The notes under the pieces are model-generated. The model saw only the letters and a program-made list of their open reading frames with translations, had not been told where the DNA came from and searched no databases. Positions 24,864 to 33,034 of a stretch of DNA of 40,663 bases are shown here, in pieces. The stretch spans positions 1 to 40,663 of the forward strand of contig CANQNK010000020.1 in NCBI GenBank assembly GCA_947625195.1, read 5' to 3'. Every line of letters starts with the position of its first letter. Position 1 is the stretch's first letter. The DNA comes from an uncultured Clostridia bacterium (lineage in GTDB: Bacteria; Bacillota; Clostridia; Oscillospirales; Ruminococcaceae). A program made the position numbers and the translations under genes.

Positions 24864-25670
24864 ATGTCTAACAATGAAACGAGATATGAAATAATCAGAG
24901 ATACACCGGGCAAAGCCGAAGCTTTGCCAAAGAAAAAGAGAGGCAAGAGGTTTGTTTTCTGGTGTATATTCACCTGTGCGGCCTTTGTGATTTCTGATAT
25001 TGTTCTTCTGCTTTTCTTCGGGAAAATATGGTTTGTGAACCCAATGAAAAAAGAGTACCGCATTATGGGAATAAACGTAAGCTCTGAGCAGGGAAAAATC
25101 GCGTGGGACTCAATAGCAATGCAGAATATAGACTTTGCCTTTATAAGGGCAACCGAGGGCAAAAGCTTGAAAGATACTCACTTTACGGAGAACTATAAAA
25201 ACGCATACGCCTCGGAAATTGACGTTGCTCCCCTGCACGACCTTACCTTCAGCGCAAGCGGCGCGGAGCAGGCAGAGGCGTTTATAAACGCCGTAGGAGA
25301 AAAAAAGGACAGTCAGCTTCCTCCGGTGGTACAGATAAGACTTTACGGCAAATACGTTGCTGTTCCGCCGAAAAGGCAGGAGGTTACAAATATTCTAAAG
25401 GAATTTTGTGAAGCTATTAAAAACAGGTACAACTGTTCTCCAATAATAATGACCGACGAGGAGCTTTACGAAAAATACATTTTTGGCGACTACTCCGACT
25501 CAAAGCTTTGCATACGTTCGGTATACTCTAAGCCGGACGCAAAGAATCAAAGCTTTATGTTCTGGCTTTATAATCCGAAAACCAGACTCAACGGCTGTGA
25601 AACAGACGAATATATGGACAAGATTACAATATTACAGGACGAAAAGCAGTACTATGATATGCTTATTTAA
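24864..25670 (+). CDS. Membrane-anchored GH25-fold protein with missing catalytic acids
   Basis: The 268-residue protein has a basic N-terminus (KKKRGKR), one membrane helix (residues ~30-55), then a GH25 (muramidase) fold outside the cell. Recognisable landmarks are GINVSSEQGKIAW, FAFIRATEG (E98), ENYKNAY, LPPVV, the SPIIMTDEELYEKY segment and a late FWLYNP. Active GH25 enzymes have DVS in the first motif and D-x-E after the LPP motif. Here these are N71, Q157 and R159, so all three key acids are replaced. The GxYHF motif is also degraded (VAPLHDLTFS). I infer a non-hydrolytic protein that may bind peptidoglycan. It follows rpoD by 35 bp and ends at a terminator. Calling it an active lysozyme would be wrong on this sequence. 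Confidence 0.8.
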   Translation: MSNNETRYEIIRDTPGKAEALPKKKRGKRFVFWCIFTCAAFVISDIVLLLFFGKIWFVNPMKKEYRIMGINVSSEQGKIAWDSIAMQNIDFAFIRATEGKSLKDTHFTENYKNAYASEIDVAPLHDLTFSASGAEQAEAFINAVGEKKDSQLPPVVQIRLYGKYVAVPPKRQEVTNILKEFCEAIKNRYNCSPIIMTDEELYEKYIFGDYSDSKLCIRSVYSKPDAKNQSFMFWLYNPKTRLNGCETDEYMDKITILQDEKQYYDMLI

Positions 25671-25700
25671 GCGGCGAATTTATATCGCCGCTTATTTTTG
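25669..25700 (+). terminator. Terminator after the GH25-fold gene
   Basis: AAGCGGCGA / TCGCCGCTT stem overlapping the stop codon, then ATTTTTG. Confidence 0.85.
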
Positions 25701-25793
25701 TTCTACAAACCTCCGTTTTTTATATAATTATTTATAAGGGGCGCTTTTCCCTTTCTATTTTTCTGAAAGCGGTGGTCATACATAAAGCTTTTA

Positions 25794-26378
25794 ATGATTA
25801 TCTTCTGTGCATTATCCATCATAGCGGCGGTGGCAAGCGGTAAGACTGACGACTTATCCTCTTCAATGATTTCTGCCTTTGAGGACAGCGTTTCTCTGTT
25901 TTTGTCGCTTTTGGGGGTGATGGCGTTCTGGGGAGGAGTTATGAACATTGCAAAAAAGTCGGGGCTTACCGATAAAATATCCCGTCTGCTCTCCCCCGTT
26001 TTAAAGCTTATATTCAAAGGCGTAAGCAAAACTTCGGCGGCTTTTTCCGCAATAACACTCAACATAACCGCAAATATGCTCGGGCTTGCAAACGCCGCCA
26101 CTCCACTTGGTATAGAGGCTATGACAGAGCTTAAAAACGCAGAGGGCGGCAGAGAGACTCCGACAAAAAATATTGCCCTGCTGACTTTATTCAACACAGC
26201 GTCAATACAGATAATCCCCACCACCATCGCCGCCATAAGGGGAAAGTACGAAAGTGCAAACCCTATGGAGATAATTCCCTCAGTGCTTATAACCTCGTTT
26301 CTGTCACTGATGGTAGGAATTGCGGCGGTAAATATTCTTTACATAAACAGAAAGAGAAAAAGATATGAGCGTAACTGA
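25794..26378 (+). CDS. spmA: Spore maturation protein A
   Basis: The 194-residue membrane protein matches SpmA (nucleoside-recognition, Gate domain) with SLLGVMAFWGGVMNIAKKSGL, the conserved NITANMLGLANAATPLG and LFNTASIQIIPTTI. In Bacillus subtilis SpmA and SpmB are needed for proper spore core dehydration; the mechanism is not known. ATG 25794 is the only start in the frame after the TGA at 25764, and it has no good ribosome site, so translation may be weak. spmB overlaps its end by 14 bp. A terminator lies upstream at 25669-25700, so its promoter must lie between 25700 and 25790, but I could not identify one. Confidence 0.92.
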   Translation: MIIFCALSIIAAVASGKTDDLSSSMISAFEDSVSLFLSLLGVMAFWGGVMNIAKKSGLTDKISRLLSPVLKLIFKGVSKTSAAFSAITLNITANMLGLANAATPLGIEAMTELKNAEGGRETPTKNIALLTLFNTASIQIIPTTIAAIRGKYESANPMEIIPSVLITSFLSLMVGIAAVNILYINRKRKRYERN

Positions 26379-26880
26379 TCTGATACTTCCCGGATTTTTT
26401 CTTTTGATATGCGTTTTCGGGCTGTATAAAAAAGTGGATATATTCTCCGCCTTTTTGCAGGGCGCAAAGGAAAATGTAAAGGTTGCGTTTGATATTCTGC
26501 CATCGCTGGTTCTGCTTATAACCTTGATAGCAATGCTCAAAAGTTCAGGTGCTCTTTCGCTTATAACAGAGCTTTTATCGCCGATTGCTCAGGCTGCCGG
26601 AATAGATAAGAACTGCTTGCCGCTTGGTGTAATGAGACCGTTTTCTGGCTCAGGCGCGCTTGCGATGTTTGACAGCGTGATAAAGGAATTCGGCCCCGAC
26701 ACCTCAACCGGCAGAATTGCAAGTATTATGATGGGTTCTACCGAGACCACCTTTTACACTATCGCGGTATATTTTTCCGCCGCAAAGATAAAACCTACCG
26801 GAAAAATAATTGCCGCTTGTCTGCTTGCCGATATTGCAAGTGTAATAATAAGCTCTAATATAGTTGATATTATGTTTTAA
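26365..26880 (+). CDS. spmB: Spore maturation protein B
   Basis: The 171-residue membrane protein is SpmB: LILPGFFLLICVFGLYKKVDIFSAF, GAKENVKVAFDILPSLV, LPLGVMRPFSGSGALAM and MMGSTETTFYTIAVYF are all family hallmarks. Its ATG overlaps spmA by 14 bp in another frame, indicating translational coupling and an SpmA-SpmB complex. The next gene, a SpoVB-type flippase, starts 14 bp after the stop, so three spore-envelope genes form one operon. Confidence 0.94.
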   Translation: MSVTDLILPGFFLLICVFGLYKKVDIFSAFLQGAKENVKVAFDILPSLVLLITLIAMLKSSGALSLITELLSPIAQAAGIDKNCLPLGVMRPFSGSGALAMFDSVIKEFGPDTSTGRIASIMMGSTETTFYTIAVYFSAAKIKPTGKIIAACLLADIASVIISSNIVDIMF

Positions 26881-26894
26881 AAACTGGAGATCGT

Positions 26895-28580
26895 ATGAAA
26901 AAACAAGGCTTTCTTTTAGGCTCGGCAATTTTGATGTTTTCAATGCTTGTTACAAAAATTCTCGGGCTTTTTTATAAAATTCCTCTAACTAATATTCTGG
27001 GCGGCGAGGGTATGAGCTATTACTCATCTGCCTATTCGATTTTTATGCCCGTTTTTGCAATTTCTGTTTCAGGACTTACAACGGCGCTCGCAAAGACGGT
27101 TTCTGAGAACTTAAGCTTTAAAAGATACAAAAATGCGCTGAAGATAAAAAGAATATCTATGCTTTTCTTTTCCCTTACAGGACTTATCTTTACGCTTTTA
27201 ACGCTCGTAATAGGATACCCCGTTTGCGTTTTCATTCTTCATTCAAGGGACGCATTCCTATCAGTTGCGGCAATATCCCCAAGCATATTTTTTGCAAGTG
27301 TTATGTCTGTGCAAAGAGGCTTTTTTGAGGGCGGACGCAATATGCTTCCGACCTGCATTTCAGAGATAATAGAGTCTGTTTTGAAGGTGTCCTTCGGGAT
27401 AGGAGGAGCTTATCTTGCGCTTTTTATGGCGCAAAACGAGTTTGAAAAATACGGCACCGTTTTTGACAAGGCAGTCCGCTCTGCCGATGAGATAATTCCC
27501 ACGGCGCTTCCGTATATATCGGCTTTTTCTCTTTTGGGCGTTGCGCTTTCAACAGGCGTTGCTACTGTGTACCTTTTTATAATATCAAGAAAGCGCTCAT
27601 ACAGAATAAGCAAGGAGCAGATAAACCTCGACAAGGTTACAGACAAACGCCGCAATATAATAAGCTTTCTTGTTGCTTTGGCTGTTCCTGTCGCGCTCAG
27701 CAGCGTTATCACAACTGTTACCTCAGTCGTTGACACACTAACCATTCAGCCGATATTAAAGGGGCTTATAGATAAATTCGGCTCTGAGCTTTCTTTTGTA
27801 AAAAGCTTAAGCGATGTTGACATAAACGACATTCCCGCATTCTTGTACGGATCTTTCACAGGTCTTGCCCTTACAGTTTTCTCGCTTGTTCCCTCTCTAG
27901 CTTCGATGCTCGGAAAATCAGCTCTGCCTAACATCGCGCACCATTACGCAAGAGGCGACCGTGAGGCAATAAACCGAAATTCGCAAAGTACTGTGTTTGT
28001 AACGCTGATAATCTCACTTCCGGCAGGACTTGGCATAACCTTTTTCTCCAGAGAGATTTTAACAACCCTTTTTTACGGGAGAACGGCAGAAATAGACGCC
28101 TGCTGGCAGTCGCTATCGATCCTTGGGATAGCAACGGTATTTATTTCGCTTACAGTGACCTCATTTTCTCTGCTGCAGAGCATCGGTAAAGAAAAGGTGC
28201 CGATATATATTCTTCTCGGGGCGGTAGTTATAAAGCTTATACTGAATATTGCTCTTATAAGAATACCGTTTTTAGGTGTTTGCGGCGCGGCAATATCCAC
28301 CACGGTTTTTTACGTAGTGACCGCAGTCGTATCTACAGTGTACTATTTTAAAACGGTCGGCTGCAAAATAGATTTATTCGACAACCTGATAAAACCATTG
28401 TATGCCTCGGCAAACTGCATTATGGCGGCAATTATTTCAAACAACTGGTTAATAAATTATGTCAGCTATATAACAAGTTTTCTGATTTCTGTAATAATTT
28501 CTGTCATTATATACATTTTAAGTCTGACAATATTATTTAAAATCAACAAAAAGAATTTTATGTGTAGATTTTTGTCATAA
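26895..28580 (+). CDS. spoVB: SpoVB/YabM-type polysaccharide flippase (MOP superfamily)
   Basis: A 561-residue polytopic membrane protein of the MATE/MOP exporter superfamily. The start is FLLGSAILMFSMLVTKILGLFYKIPL, followed by LGGEGMSYYSSAYSIF, the family opening of SpoVB and MurJ (Amj-independent lipid II flippases). RGFFEGGRNMLPT and GALLGSALPNIAHHYARGD-like segments (SALPNIAHHY) are also typical. SpoVB supports cortex peptidoglycan synthesis; YabM is its vegetative paralog. In B. subtilis yabM stands directly before mazG (yabN) and yabO. Here the same position and the link to spmAB fit either name. GGAGAT precedes ATG 26895. Confidence 0.88.
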   Translation: MKKQGFLLGSAILMFSMLVTKILGLFYKIPLTNILGGEGMSYYSSAYSIFMPVFAISVSGLTTALAKTVSENLSFKRYKNALKIKRISMLFFSLTGLIFTLLTLVIGYPVCVFILHSRDAFLSVAAISPSIFFASVMSVQRGFFEGGRNMLPTCISEIIESVLKVSFGIGGAYLALFMAQNEFEKYGTVFDKAVRSADEIIPTALPYISAFSLLGVALSTGVATVYLFIISRKRSYRISKEQINLDKVTDKRRNIISFLVALAVPVALSSVITTVTSVVDTLTIQPILKGLIDKFGSELSFVKSLSDVDINDIPAFLYGSFTGLALTVFSLVPSLASMLGKSALPNIAHHYARGDREAINRNSQSTVFVTLIISLPAGLGITFFSREILTTLFYGRTAEIDACWQSLSILGIATVFISLTVTSFSLLQSIGKEKVPIYILLGAVVIKLILNIALIRIPFLGVCGAAISTTVFYVVTAVVSTVYYFKTVGCKIDLFDNLIKPLYASANCIMAAIISNNWLINYVSYITSFLISVIISVIIYILSLTILFKINKKNFMCRFLS

Positions 28581-28585
28581 AGTGC

Positions 28586-28614
28586 TTGCAAATAAAAGAT
28601 AAATATGTTATTAT
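28586..28614 (+). promoter_or_regulatory. Sigma-A promoter for mazG-hup-rqcP
   Basis: TTGCAA, 17-bp spacer, TATTAT, directly after the flippase stop. It indicates that mazG and its followers can be expressed apart from the sporulation genes. Confidence 0.65.
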
Positions 28615-28653
28615 GTATAAGAAATATTTGCTTTTTTGTTTCAGAGGTATTTT

Positions 28654-29397
28654 ATGGTAAAGTTTGAGTTTAAGGATAAGTACACACTTGATGACCTTTT
28701 GAAAATAATGTCAATTTTAAGAGGTGAGGGCGGTTGTCCTTGGGACGCTGTACAGACTCACTCCTCTATTAAAATGGATCTTATTGAGGAAGCGTATGAG
28801 GCTTACGATGCCGTGATTCAAAACTCAAGCGAAATGCTAAGGGAGGAGCTTGGAGATCTGCTGCTTCAGGTGGTTTTTCACTCACGCATTGAGGAGGAGC
28901 TCGGCAGCTTTGATTTTTCTGATGTTGCCGATGAGATTTGCAAAAAGCTTATCGTGCGCCACCCTCACGTTTTCGGAAACGTAAAGGTAAATGACGCAAA
29001 TGACGTTTTGAAAAACTGGGACAGCATAAAAAAGGAAACCAAGGAGCAAAAGACCTACGGCGACACGCTTAAGGCTGTTCCAAAGGTGTTTCCGGCGCTG
29101 ATGAGATCGGCAAAGCTTGGCAAGCGCGCTTGCCGTGCCGGTGTTGACGACAGCGGGGAAGCGTTGAAATCTGCTTTGTCTCAATCTCTTAAAAATACTG
29201 ATGAGGCTGATATTGACACTCTGAGCGCCGTTTTATTTTATACGGCAAATTTGATCAGGCTTAAAGGCACCGATCCCGAAGAGGCGCTTAACAGCTTTAA
29301 CCAGCGCTTCATTGAAAATTTCTGCAAAGCCGAGAATAACGATGAGCTTAAGGGGAAAAATTTATATACCCTTAGCATAGATCAGTCCGCAGACTGA
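28654..29397 (+). CDS. mazG: Nucleoside triphosphate pyrophosphohydrolase
   Basis: ATG 28654 (MVKFEFKDKY) is used; AGAGGT lies 9 bp upstream, and the promoter puts transcript start near 28621, too close for the frame start at 28636. The 247-residue protein has the MazG catalytic block: GCPWDAVQTHSSI, LIEEAYEAYDAV, REELGDLLLQVVFHS with the E-x2-E/E-x2-D metal ligands, then VRHPHVF and LKNWDSIKK. It hydrolyses abnormal or excess NTPs. The second MazG repeat (residues ~150-230) looks diverged. It matches the position of B. subtilis yabN but lacks the methylase fusion found there. Confidence 0.93.
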   Translation: MVKFEFKDKYTLDDLLKIMSILRGEGGCPWDAVQTHSSIKMDLIEEAYEAYDAVIQNSSEMLREELGDLLLQVVFHSRIEEELGSFDFSDVADEICKKLIVRHPHVFGNVKVNDANDVLKNWDSIKKETKEQKTYGDTLKAVPKVFPALMRSAKLGKRACRAGVDDSGEALKSALSQSLKNTDEADIDTLSAVLFYTANLIRLKGTDPEEALNSFNQRFIENFCKAENNDELKGKNLYTLSIDQSAD

Positions 29398-29432
29398 CTG
29401 CGGAAGACGTAAAATTTACAGGAGGTTTTATT

Positions 29433-29708
29433 ATGACGAAAGCAGAACTGATCGCAGCGATCGCTGATGAGGGAGATTACTCAAAGAAAGACGCGGAAAA
29501 GGCACTTACAGCAGTTATCAAAGCTATCACAGATTCACTTAAAAACGGAGAGAAAATTTCTCTAGTAGGTTTTGGAACATTTGCGGTTAAGGAGAGAGCA
29601 GAAAAAACTGCTATCAATCCCAGAACCAAGGAGACTATAAAGGTTCCGGCAAAGAAGGCGCCTACTTTCAAGGCAGGCAAGGCTCTTAAGGACGCTGTGA
29701 GCAAGTAA
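29433..29708 (+). CDS. hup: DNA-binding protein HU
   Basis: The 91-residue protein is a standard HU: MTKAELIAAIA start, VGFGTF turn, then the DNA-clasping arm with RNPRTKE-like INPRTKETIKVPAKKAPTFKAGKALKDAV. HU dimers bend and compact DNA. AGGAGG is optimally spaced. The gene sits between mazG and the S4-domain gene, where several Clostridia, but not B. subtilis, carry hup. Confidence 0.97.
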   Translation: MTKAELIAAIADEGDYSKKDAEKALTAVIKAITDSLKNGEKISLVGFGTFAVKERAEKTAINPRTKETIKVPAKKAPTFKAGKALKDAVSK

Positions 29709-29764
29709 ACAAACACCAAGACCTGTCGCTGTTTGCGGCAGGCTTGATTTTTCTGGAGGTTTTA

Positions 29765-30007
29765 ATGAGAATAGACAAATACCTTAAGATAATAAGAATA
29801 ATAAAGCGCCGAACTGTTGCGAACGAAGCTTGCGACTCAGGAAAAATCTCTGTAAACGGCAGAGTTATAAAGGCTTCTTACGACGTAAAGGAGGGCGACA
29901 TTATTGAAATCAATATGGGAAATAAGCCACTTAAGATCAGAGTTTTAAACGTTGTTGAATACGCAAAGAAGGAAGACGCCGCTCAAAACTATGAGGTAAT
30001 AGAGTAA
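29765..30007 (+). CDS. rqcP: S4-domain RNA-binding protein, RqcP/YabO
   Basis: ATG 29765 (MRIDKYLKIIRIIKRR) is chosen because TGGAGG is 6 bp upstream and the family begins here; 29744 has no site. The 80-residue protein is a single S4 domain with a short tail: RRTVANEACDSGKISVNG, then IKASYDVKEGDIIEI. RqcP works with RqcH at the stalled 50S subunit to add poly-alanine tails in ribosome quality control. In B. subtilis it is yabO, next to yabN/mazG. Here yabP, yabQ, divIC and spoIIE do not follow; a terminator ends the operon. Confidence 0.92.
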   Translation: MRIDKYLKIIRIIKRRTVANEACDSGKISVNGRVIKASYDVKEGDIIEINMGNKPLKIRVLNVVEYAKKEDAAQNYEVIE

Positions 30008-30041
30008 AGCCCCGGGAATTGAAATTCTCGGGGCTTTTATC
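30006..30041. terminator. Bidirectional terminator after rqcP
   Basis: AAGCCCCGGGAATT with AATTCTCGGGGCTT (one mismatch), then TTAT on the right and an A-rich left side. It separates rqcP from the convergent lipoprotein gene. Confidence 0.8.
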
Positions 30042-30059
30042 GTTGTGGATTTAAAAAAC

Positions 30060-31994
30060 CTATTCGTTTTCTGAAACTTCGGTTTCTATCTCTTTTTTAA
30101 GATCATCCATTTTTTCCGCGGGATAAACCTTTTTGGCATCAGCTAAAAATTTATCCATATCAAACTCAACAAAATCGTCGTCATAATAATCCCAATAATC
30201 AATTCCGTAATCATCATACAGCGCATCAAGATTCGGAGTGTTATTCAGATAATATTTATATTCTTCTTCAATCTGCTCTTTCAAAGCGTCCATTTTTTCA
30301 GCAGGATAAACTTTTTTCGCGTCTGCTAAAAACTTATCCATGTTAAACTCGGTATAATCGTCGTCATAATAATCCCAGAAATCGACGCCGTAATTGTCCA
30401 TAAGATCGTAAAGCGGTTCGTTGTCGTAATCTATATCCGAATATTCGTCGAACGAATCGTCATAATAGCCTAAGCCGGACTCAATCCACTCGTCAATCTT
30501 TTCATTAAGATCCACGCCAATCACTTTTGAAATTTTTTCAATCCACGATGTAAATTTATCATCTGAAAATTCCGAAGCAGCATCTTCGTCCGATACGCAC
30601 TCGCTGTCGTCTGGAATCTTAATATCACTTGCATCGGTCTTCTGAAAACTGTAATCATAGCTTAACAGATTTTTTTCTTTTTTGTTTTCCTCAACAAGGA
30701 CCTCTCCGCTCTCCTTCTGAGTGCGATCGTCTCCTTTGCATTTTGCTCTGACGGCGCAATGCATCGGCTGCTCGCCCTCACCGATCGAAATTGACGCACC
30801 GGCTTCAATTTCTGCATTATAAGTTCCTGTATCGCTATTGACAATTTCAAAATCGTTGATTTTTATAATAAGCTCGTTATCGGAAAACAACGAAACCGCC
30901 GTATCATCGCCCATACTCATGTTAAACGAGATATCAAGCTTTTCACCGTCCGGAATCGCGGTAAGCGCTATTTCATCTTTATTGCTATTGTCGTAATCGG
31001 ATTTATAAACAAACATATATCCGTCATCAGTATCGGCCGAAACAAAATAGTTACTGTCGTCTACTCCAAAGCCGGAGAGCTTATCATCATAGTAGAAAAA
31101 AATAGCGTTATCAGATTCTGAATGTGCGTCTTCATCCTCAGCATAAATATCCAAATAATCCGATTCAAACATATTATTTACAAGCTCTTCATAGTCGGTC
31201 ACCTGTGAAACAACAGCTTTGATGTTTTCGGCCTCTAAAAGAGCTTCCTTTGCCGCAGCGGTGCACTTGCTGTCGACTTTTTCATCATTAAATGAAAACT
31301 TCTCAGTTTCAAAAACTGCCTCAATTCCGTTTTTCTTTACAGTTTTCTTACCCGACTCCTCAGCCTCAGGCAAAGCTTTGTCCACAGCGGTTATGACCGA
31401 GTCAACATCGGAAACTATTCCGCTTATATCGGCGCTTTTCAGCACACCAACGGCCTTATCAAAAACCGCATTTACAGATTCAGCGCCTTGCGGCATTACA
31501 AAATCGATATCCGACATACTTTCAAGGTCTGAAAGAATGCTTTCCGTCTCATCTTCTCTTAAAGAAGTCTTTATGTACTTGTCGCTTAACCCCACTATTT
31601 TGTAGTACATATTCTCAGATTCACCGTCATAAACCGTATCTATATCAGCAATACCTTCGCCGTCGTAGCTAAGAGACATTCCCGCGCCTGCAACTTTGCC
31701 CTTGAGCTTTGCGTCCACATCAAGCGAAATTTCCTTTATGTCGCTGCCGATAAGCTCGTCAAGATAATCGCCCGGTTTGATCGTAACATTAGCCTTGCCG
31801 CCGCTTTTTAATTCGCTTGGGGAATCACTTATCAGGTTCAGATAGTTCTTTACGGTTTCCGAACTGGTCTTAGCGATGTCTACAAGCATTTGCTTTGCTC
31901 CAGATTCTGACGATTCGCCACACGCGCTCAGTACAGATGCCACAATCACAAGAGACATTGCTCCGGCAAATATTCGATATATTGATTTTTTCAT
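30060..31994 (-). CDS. Large lipoprotein with duplicated acidic C-terminal unit
   Basis: Start ATG 31994 (MKKSIYRIFAG) is used: AAAGGAGG is 8 bp from it but only 2 bp from the ATG at 32000. The 644-residue protein has a lipobox VLSAC with Cys25. The central part is beta-rich and resembles DUF6583-like clostridial lipoproteins in style only (KSGGKANVTIKPGDYLDEL, YYKIVGLSDKYIKTSL). I do not recognise a family. The C-terminus contains two nearly equal 44-residue units, each WDYYDDD...MDKFLADAKKVYPAEKMD, 61 residues apart. The acidic, Tyr-rich units suggest a binding or Ca-dependent surface role, which is inference. It is monocistronic, with a consensus promoter. Confidence 0.8.
   Translation of the reverse strand: MKKSIYRIFAGAMSLVIVASVLSACGESSESGAKQMLVDIAKTSSETVKNYLNLISDSPSELKSGGKANVTIKPGDYLDELIGSDIKEISLDVDAKLKGKVAGAGMSLSYDGEGIADIDTVYDGESENMYYKIVGLSDKYIKTSLREDETESILSDLESMSDIDFVMPQGAESVNAVFDKAVGVLKSADISGIVSDVDSVITAVDKALPEAEESGKKTVKKNGIEAVFETEKFSFNDEKVDSKCTAAAKEALLEAENIKAVVSQVTDYEELVNNMFESDYLDIYAEDEDAHSESDNAIFFYYDDKLSGFGVDDSNYFVSADTDDGYMFVYKSDYDNSNKDEIALTAIPDGEKLDISFNMSMGDDTAVSLFSDNELIIKINDFEIVNSDTGTYNAEIEAGASISIGEGEQPMHCAVRAKCKGDDRTQKESGEVLVEENKKEKNLLSYDYSFQKTDASDIKIPDDSECVSDEDAASEFSDDKFTSWIEKISKVIGVDLNEKIDEWIESGLGYYDDSFDEYSDIDYDNEPLYDLMDNYGVDFWDYYDDDYTEFNMDKFLADAKKVYPAEKMDALKEQIEEEYKYYLNNTPNLDALYDDYGIDYWDYYDDDFVEFDMDKFLADAKKVYPAEKMDDLKKEIETEVSENE
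30078..30209 (-). repeat. Repeat unit 2 of the lipoprotein C-terminus
   Basis: Encodes 44 residues starting YGIDYWDYYDDD and ending KEIETE. It matches unit 1 at 30261-30392 in most positions, with an identical FLADAKKVYPAEKMD core. The DNA copies differ at many third-codon positions, so the duplication is not very recent. Confidence 0.85.
30261..30392 (-). repeat. Repeat unit 1 of the lipoprotein C-terminus
   Basis: Encodes 44 residues starting YGVDFWDYYDDD and ending EQIEEE; partner of 30078-30209, offset 183 bp (61 codons). Confidence 0.85.
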
Positions 31995-32020
31995 ATCCAT
32001 ATCCTCCTTTGACGCCAGTA

Positions 32021-32049
32021 AGTATAACACTTTTGCCGCAAGATGTCAA
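32021..32049 (-). promoter_or_regulatory. Sigma-A promoter of the repeat lipoprotein gene
   Basis: Minus-strand perfect TTGACA, 17-bp spacer, TATACT; predicted start near 32014, just before the ribosome site. Confidence 0.8.
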
Positions 32050-32050
32050 T

Positions 32051-32086
32051 AGAAAAGGAGCACGAAAAATGTCGTCCGTGCCCCTT
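32051..32086 (-). terminator. Terminator of the pdaA-like gene
   Basis: Minus-strand AAGGGGCACG / CGTGCTCCTT (one G-U pair) followed by TTCT, eight bases past the stop at 32095. It overlaps the promoter zone of the next gene only at its edge. Confidence 0.7.
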
Positions 32087-32094
32087 GTTTTTTA

Positions 32095-32910
32095 TCAGTT
32101 AAATTCATATCCGGCTTCTCTTATTTTGTCTATTGCGTTTCCTAATATATTTGCATTTGTTTGTGATACGGAATGAAGCAGATATATTGCGCCCTCGTGA
32201 GCAGCTCCTACAAGCTTTTCTTCGGCCCAAGCTTCATCCGGCTGATTCTCGGTGTCCCAGTCCTCATACGCAAAGCTCCAGAAAATTGATTTATATCCGC
32301 AGTTTTTCACAACACCCAAAGCCTTTTGAGAGTACTCCCCTTTCGGAAAACGAAACAGAGTCATTTCGTAGTTATATGTGTCCTTCATATAGTTGTGAAC
32401 GTTCATTATTTCCTCTGTCATCTCTTCGGCAGATATTTCAGGAAACGACGGATGAGAAGTCGAATGGTTTGCCACTGTATGTCCCTCGTCTATCATTCTT
32501 TTTATCAAATCAGGATTCTTCTCGGCATAATCAAGCAGCACAAAAAATACAGCACTTACATTTTTCTCTTTAAGAGTATCAAGTATCTGAGCGGTGCATC
32601 CGTTTTCATAGCCCTGATCAAAGGTAAGTGTTATCTTTTTATCGTTCGGTGAGTAAGCGTAAGCGTCAAGCTCTTCGTATTTTTCATTAAACTGCTTGGC
32701 TCCCAGCGGCAGATTGTTTTCGTCAACCTCAGTTCCCTGACCGTAGCCGCAAAGCGTATTGTCAAGTGACTCAATATCGGTTTTAGTCGTATCCGGAATT
32801 TCCTCTACTGTCTTGTTGGCCGCGGCAGAATCATCATCCGGATCTACGTTGTTCGCCTTACAACCGCAAAACAGCAATATCGGAGCCAGTATCAATGCAA
32901 GCTTTTTCAT
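32095..32910 (-). CDS. pdaA: PdaA-type peptidoglycan N-acetylmuramic acid deacetylase, lipoprotein
   Basis: The 271-residue protein has a lipoprotein signal (ILLFCGC, Cys17), a ~60-residue polar linker, and a CE4 polysaccharide-deacetylase domain. The catalytic Asp is D98 in LTFDQGYENG, zinc ligands are H149 and H153 (HSTSH), and FRFPKGEYS and YLLHSVS form the remaining motifs. TFD-x-GYENG and FWSFAYEDWD are specific to PdaA, the enzyme that makes muramic-delta-lactam in spore cortex. B. subtilis PdaA has a normal signal peptide, so lipid anchoring here is a difference. AAGGAGATG precedes the start. The spore role is inferred from family and from the sporulating host. Confidence 0.9.
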   Translation of the reverse strand: MKKLALILAPILLFCGCKANNVDPDDDSAAANKTVEEIPDTTKTDIESLDNTLCGYGQGTEVDENNLPLGAKQFNEKYEELDAYAYSPNDKKITLTFDQGYENGCTAQILDTLKEKNVSAVFFVLLDYAEKNPDLIKRMIDEGHTVANHSTSHPSFPEISAEEMTEEIMNVHNYMKDTYNYEMTLFRFPKGEYSQKALGVVKNCGYKSIFWSFAYEDWDTENQPDEAWAEEKLVGAAHEGAIYLLHSVSQTNANILGNAIDKIREAGYEFN

Positions 32911-32983
32911 AAAAACATCTCCTTTTTAAATATCCTTTGTAAGCGAGATTTTTTTATGCTTGGAAAATATTTCGCGGATCAAC

Positions 32984-33018
32984 AAAAAACGGCTTTCAGG
33001 AATAACCCCAAAAGCCGA
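32984..33018 (-). terminator. Terminator of ireB
   Basis: Minus-strand CGGCTTT / AAAGCCG stem followed by TTTTTTGTT, starting 17 bp after the ireB stop. Confidence 0.85.
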
Positions 33019-33034
33019 AATGAATTTTATTTTG

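Noticed and set aside
25754-25793. CATACATA before spmA, resembling a sigma-E -10
   Set aside because: Transcription would begin at the start codon itself and no -35 stands at 13-14 bp. It cannot be the promoter as drawn.
32917-32975. GCATA and GGATATTTA before pdaA as a sigma-F/G promoter
   Set aside because: Spacing of ~19 bp and mismatches in the -10 make it no better than chance.
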